A stretch of DNA of 5,382 bases from an uncultured Bacteroidales bacterium (GTDB lineage: Bacteria > Bacteroidota > Bacteroidia > Bacteroidales > UBA932): NCBI GenBank assembly GCA_900317065.1, contig ONFK01000130.1, forward strand, positions 1 to 5,382, written 5' to 3'. Below, one piece after another: positions 4,042 through 5,382 of the stretch. Position 1 is the stretch's first letter. Each line of letters starts with the position of its first letter. Under the pieces are notes generated by a model. It was not told where the DNA came from, searched no databases, and saw only the letters and a program-made list of their open reading frames with translations. Both the position numbers and the translations under genes were made by a program.

Positions 4042-5373
4042 TCAGCGGGAAATTTTAGCCTTAAATGCTTCCCAGTCGTAATATGGCCCCTGCACCGGCT
4101 CCAGACCAATGATCGAAACCTCCCTTTCGTTCAGCAGGAACTTCACCAGCACCGGTTTATCCGACTTGCCGCCAAGCCCGAAGAGACCCTTGCGTGCACG
4201 GTAGAACACTATCTGCAGATTGCCTGCGAAAGGGGAATAGAGAGTGGAGATGAAGTGCTCCCGGGCGCCGTCGACGTCATAGCGTTCGCCTATGCCTTCC
4301 ACCCCTAAATAGCTACAGAGCGCCATCAGCGGATAGTCGTGCCCGAAGCGCAGGTCGGCCGCAACTTCGCCGGAGGCGAGGGCGTCATCTGCGAGGCGCA
4401 CGATATTCTGCACCAGCGGAACCGTCCTTTGCATGCGGTTCTCCCCGAAGGGAATGGAGTTGCACTGGCCGAGATACATATATACATTGTTGTATTCCGC
4501 CCATTTGTACGTGGTGCCGAAGGGAAGATAGCGGTGTGCGTCGAAGTCGAAATCAAATGAACGGGAGATGCGTCCGAGGGCGAAAATCCAATTCGAGAAG
4601 GCCTTCTGGTCGTGGACGAAAGTGCGCGCCGCGGCGGTGTCGGTGAAAATCCGGCACATCAGTTCGGGGCATTCATTCCCGATTAGATTGCGCAGCGAAT
4701 CCGTAATGTGCCGGCGGCTTGCGCGGATATCGTTGCCGGCTTCGTTGCTGATCTCCTTCTGGATCTCCTCTCCGCAATCCATCACTATGCTGAGCCGGGG
4801 GTCGAGTTCGCTGAGACGGTTGGTGAAGGCCGCCATGCTAACCAGGCAGCGGGGTACGGTGCTGCTGAGCACGCGGATGTTGTGGCTGCCGCGGCGGAAC
4901 ACCCTGCGGTAGCGCTTGTACATCCTGTCCGCAAGGTCGTGGTGCTCCCTCTGTCCGCGGACGGTAAGGCGCCCGTCCATCTTGTTGGTCGCATCTTTCA
5001 CAAGCTGGACCTCGTGCAGAAGCGAATCTCCGCTTGCACTGAGTATGCCCGCTTCTTTAGCGCCGCTGAGGGCTGTGATCAGCTTTTCGTATTTGTCTTG
5101 ATCCCATCCGGAACGGCTGCCGTGACGGCCGTAATGGCTGATATAGAACGGCTTGTACCCGCGCGGGGCCTTGGTGTCCGGCCCGGGCTGCGCGACGAGG
5201 TCGTAGGGGCAGGCGTTGAGGCAGGCGATGGCCGGATTCTCGTCAATCATACGGGCGAACTCCGGATTAGGATAGTCCTGGTAGTTCACCTGCGCGTCTG
5301 CGGCCACTTCCGCGGCGCATATCGCTGCCATCGCCGCAGCAGTCAATGCGCTGATAATCAGTAATTTTCTCAT
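4042..5373 (-). CDS. Exported histidine acid phosphatase (phytase/inositol-polyphosphate phosphatase superfamily)
   Basis: A 443-residue protein of the two-step histidine phosphatase clade, which hydrolyses phosphomonoesters through a phosphohistidine intermediate. A signal peptide occupies about residues 1-27 (MRKLL, alanine-rich core, likely cut near ADA-Q28; Cys19 is not in a lipobox), so it should act in the periplasm or outside. The nucleophile motif is RHGSR at residues 83-87 (His84) inside YISHYGRHGSRSGWD. RVLSSTVPRCLVSM provides a further phosphate-binding arginine, and GHD (His345-Asp346, in RFGHDYPLMAL) supplies the probable proton donor. HD is the acid-phosphatase/phytase form; animal-type MINPP enzymes have HAE. 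The substrate is unknown, with inositol phosphates or sugar phosphates plausible. The ATG at 5373 is nine bases from the window edge, so the promoter is not visible. Both the length and motifs look intact. Confidence 0.9.
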   Translation of the reverse strand: MRKLLIISALTAAAMAAICAAEVAADAQVNYQDYPNPEFARMIDENPAIACLNACPYDLVAQPGPDTKAPRGYKPFYISHYGRHGSRSGWDQDKYEKLITALSGAKEAGILSASGDSLLHEVQLVKDATNKMDGRLTVRGQREHHDLADRMYKRYRRVFRRGSHNIRVLSSTVPRCLVSMAAFTNRLSELDPRLSIVMDCGEEIQKEISNEAGNDIRASRRHITDSLRNLIGNECPELMCRIFTDTAAARTFVHDQKAFSNWIFALGRISRSFDFDFDAHRYLPFGTTYKWAEYNNVYMYLGQCNSIPFGENRMQRTVPLVQNIVRLADDALASGEVAADLRFGHDYPLMALCSYLGVEGIGERYDVDGAREHFISTLYSPFAGNLQIVFYRARKGLFGLGGKSDKPVLVKFLLNEREVSIIGLEPVQGPYYDWEAFKAKISR

Positions 5374-5382
5374 AATAAAATC

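Noticed and set aside
4708..5364. A 218-residue plus-strand frame opposite the phosphatase gene
   Set aside because: It is antisense to a signal-peptide-bearing phosphatase with intact motifs; the product is a valine/alanine-rich shadow.
1..5382. CRISPR array, insertion sequence or prophage genes
   Set aside because: No regularly spaced repeats, transposase motifs or phage structural genes are visible.

Overview
The window looks like Bacteroidota DNA, probably a gut-associated member of the order Bacteroidales. Four promoter candidates match the phylum's -33 TTTG / -7 TAnnTTTG pattern instead of the usual -35/-10, start codons lack Shine-Dalgarno sequences, the AraC-type regulator and the tRNA-Gln have a Bacteroidota look, and the tRNA-Gln lacks an encoded CCA end. 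The genus cannot be fixed by eye.

Layout. Positions 1-72 hold what may be the last codons of a plus-strand gene, followed by three closely spaced RNA hairpins, the last resembling a terminator (174-212). A Fic-domain AMP-transferase with its own inhibitory motif and a C-terminal winged helix follows on the plus strand (289-1362); its promoter is overlaid by a nested palindrome that looks like an operator. The convergent gap 1363-1605 has no convincing gene but is dense in long inverted repeats and looks like a dispersed repeat element. On the minus strand a two-gene operon encodes a small secreted protein with four 11-residue repeats (2176-2532) and a hexapeptide sugar O-acetyltransferase (1606-2166). 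Divergent from it is an AraC-type regulator (2676-3599). The shared 143-base gap holds both promoters and, between them, direct and inverted repeats suited to an AraC-type dimer, so this is probably a regulator and its target operon.

After the regulator come a short minus-strand reading frame that may be a gene remnant (3637-3714) and two minus-strand tRNA genes, tRNA-Met(CAT) (3787-3863) and tRNA-Gln(CTG) (3908-3978), each followed by its own intrinsic terminator. A near-perfect Bacteroidota promoter precedes tRNA-Gln. The minus-strand gene at 4042-5373 encodes an exported histidine acid phosphatase of the phytase/inositol-polyphosphate-phosphatase superfamily. Its stop codon lies four bases from the tRNA promoter.

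No wholly new multi-gene system stands out. The best candidates for something undescribed are the 11-residue-repeat secreted protein with its AraC/acetyltransferase partners, the inverted-repeat module at 1388-1580, and the operator-like palindrome of the Fic gene.
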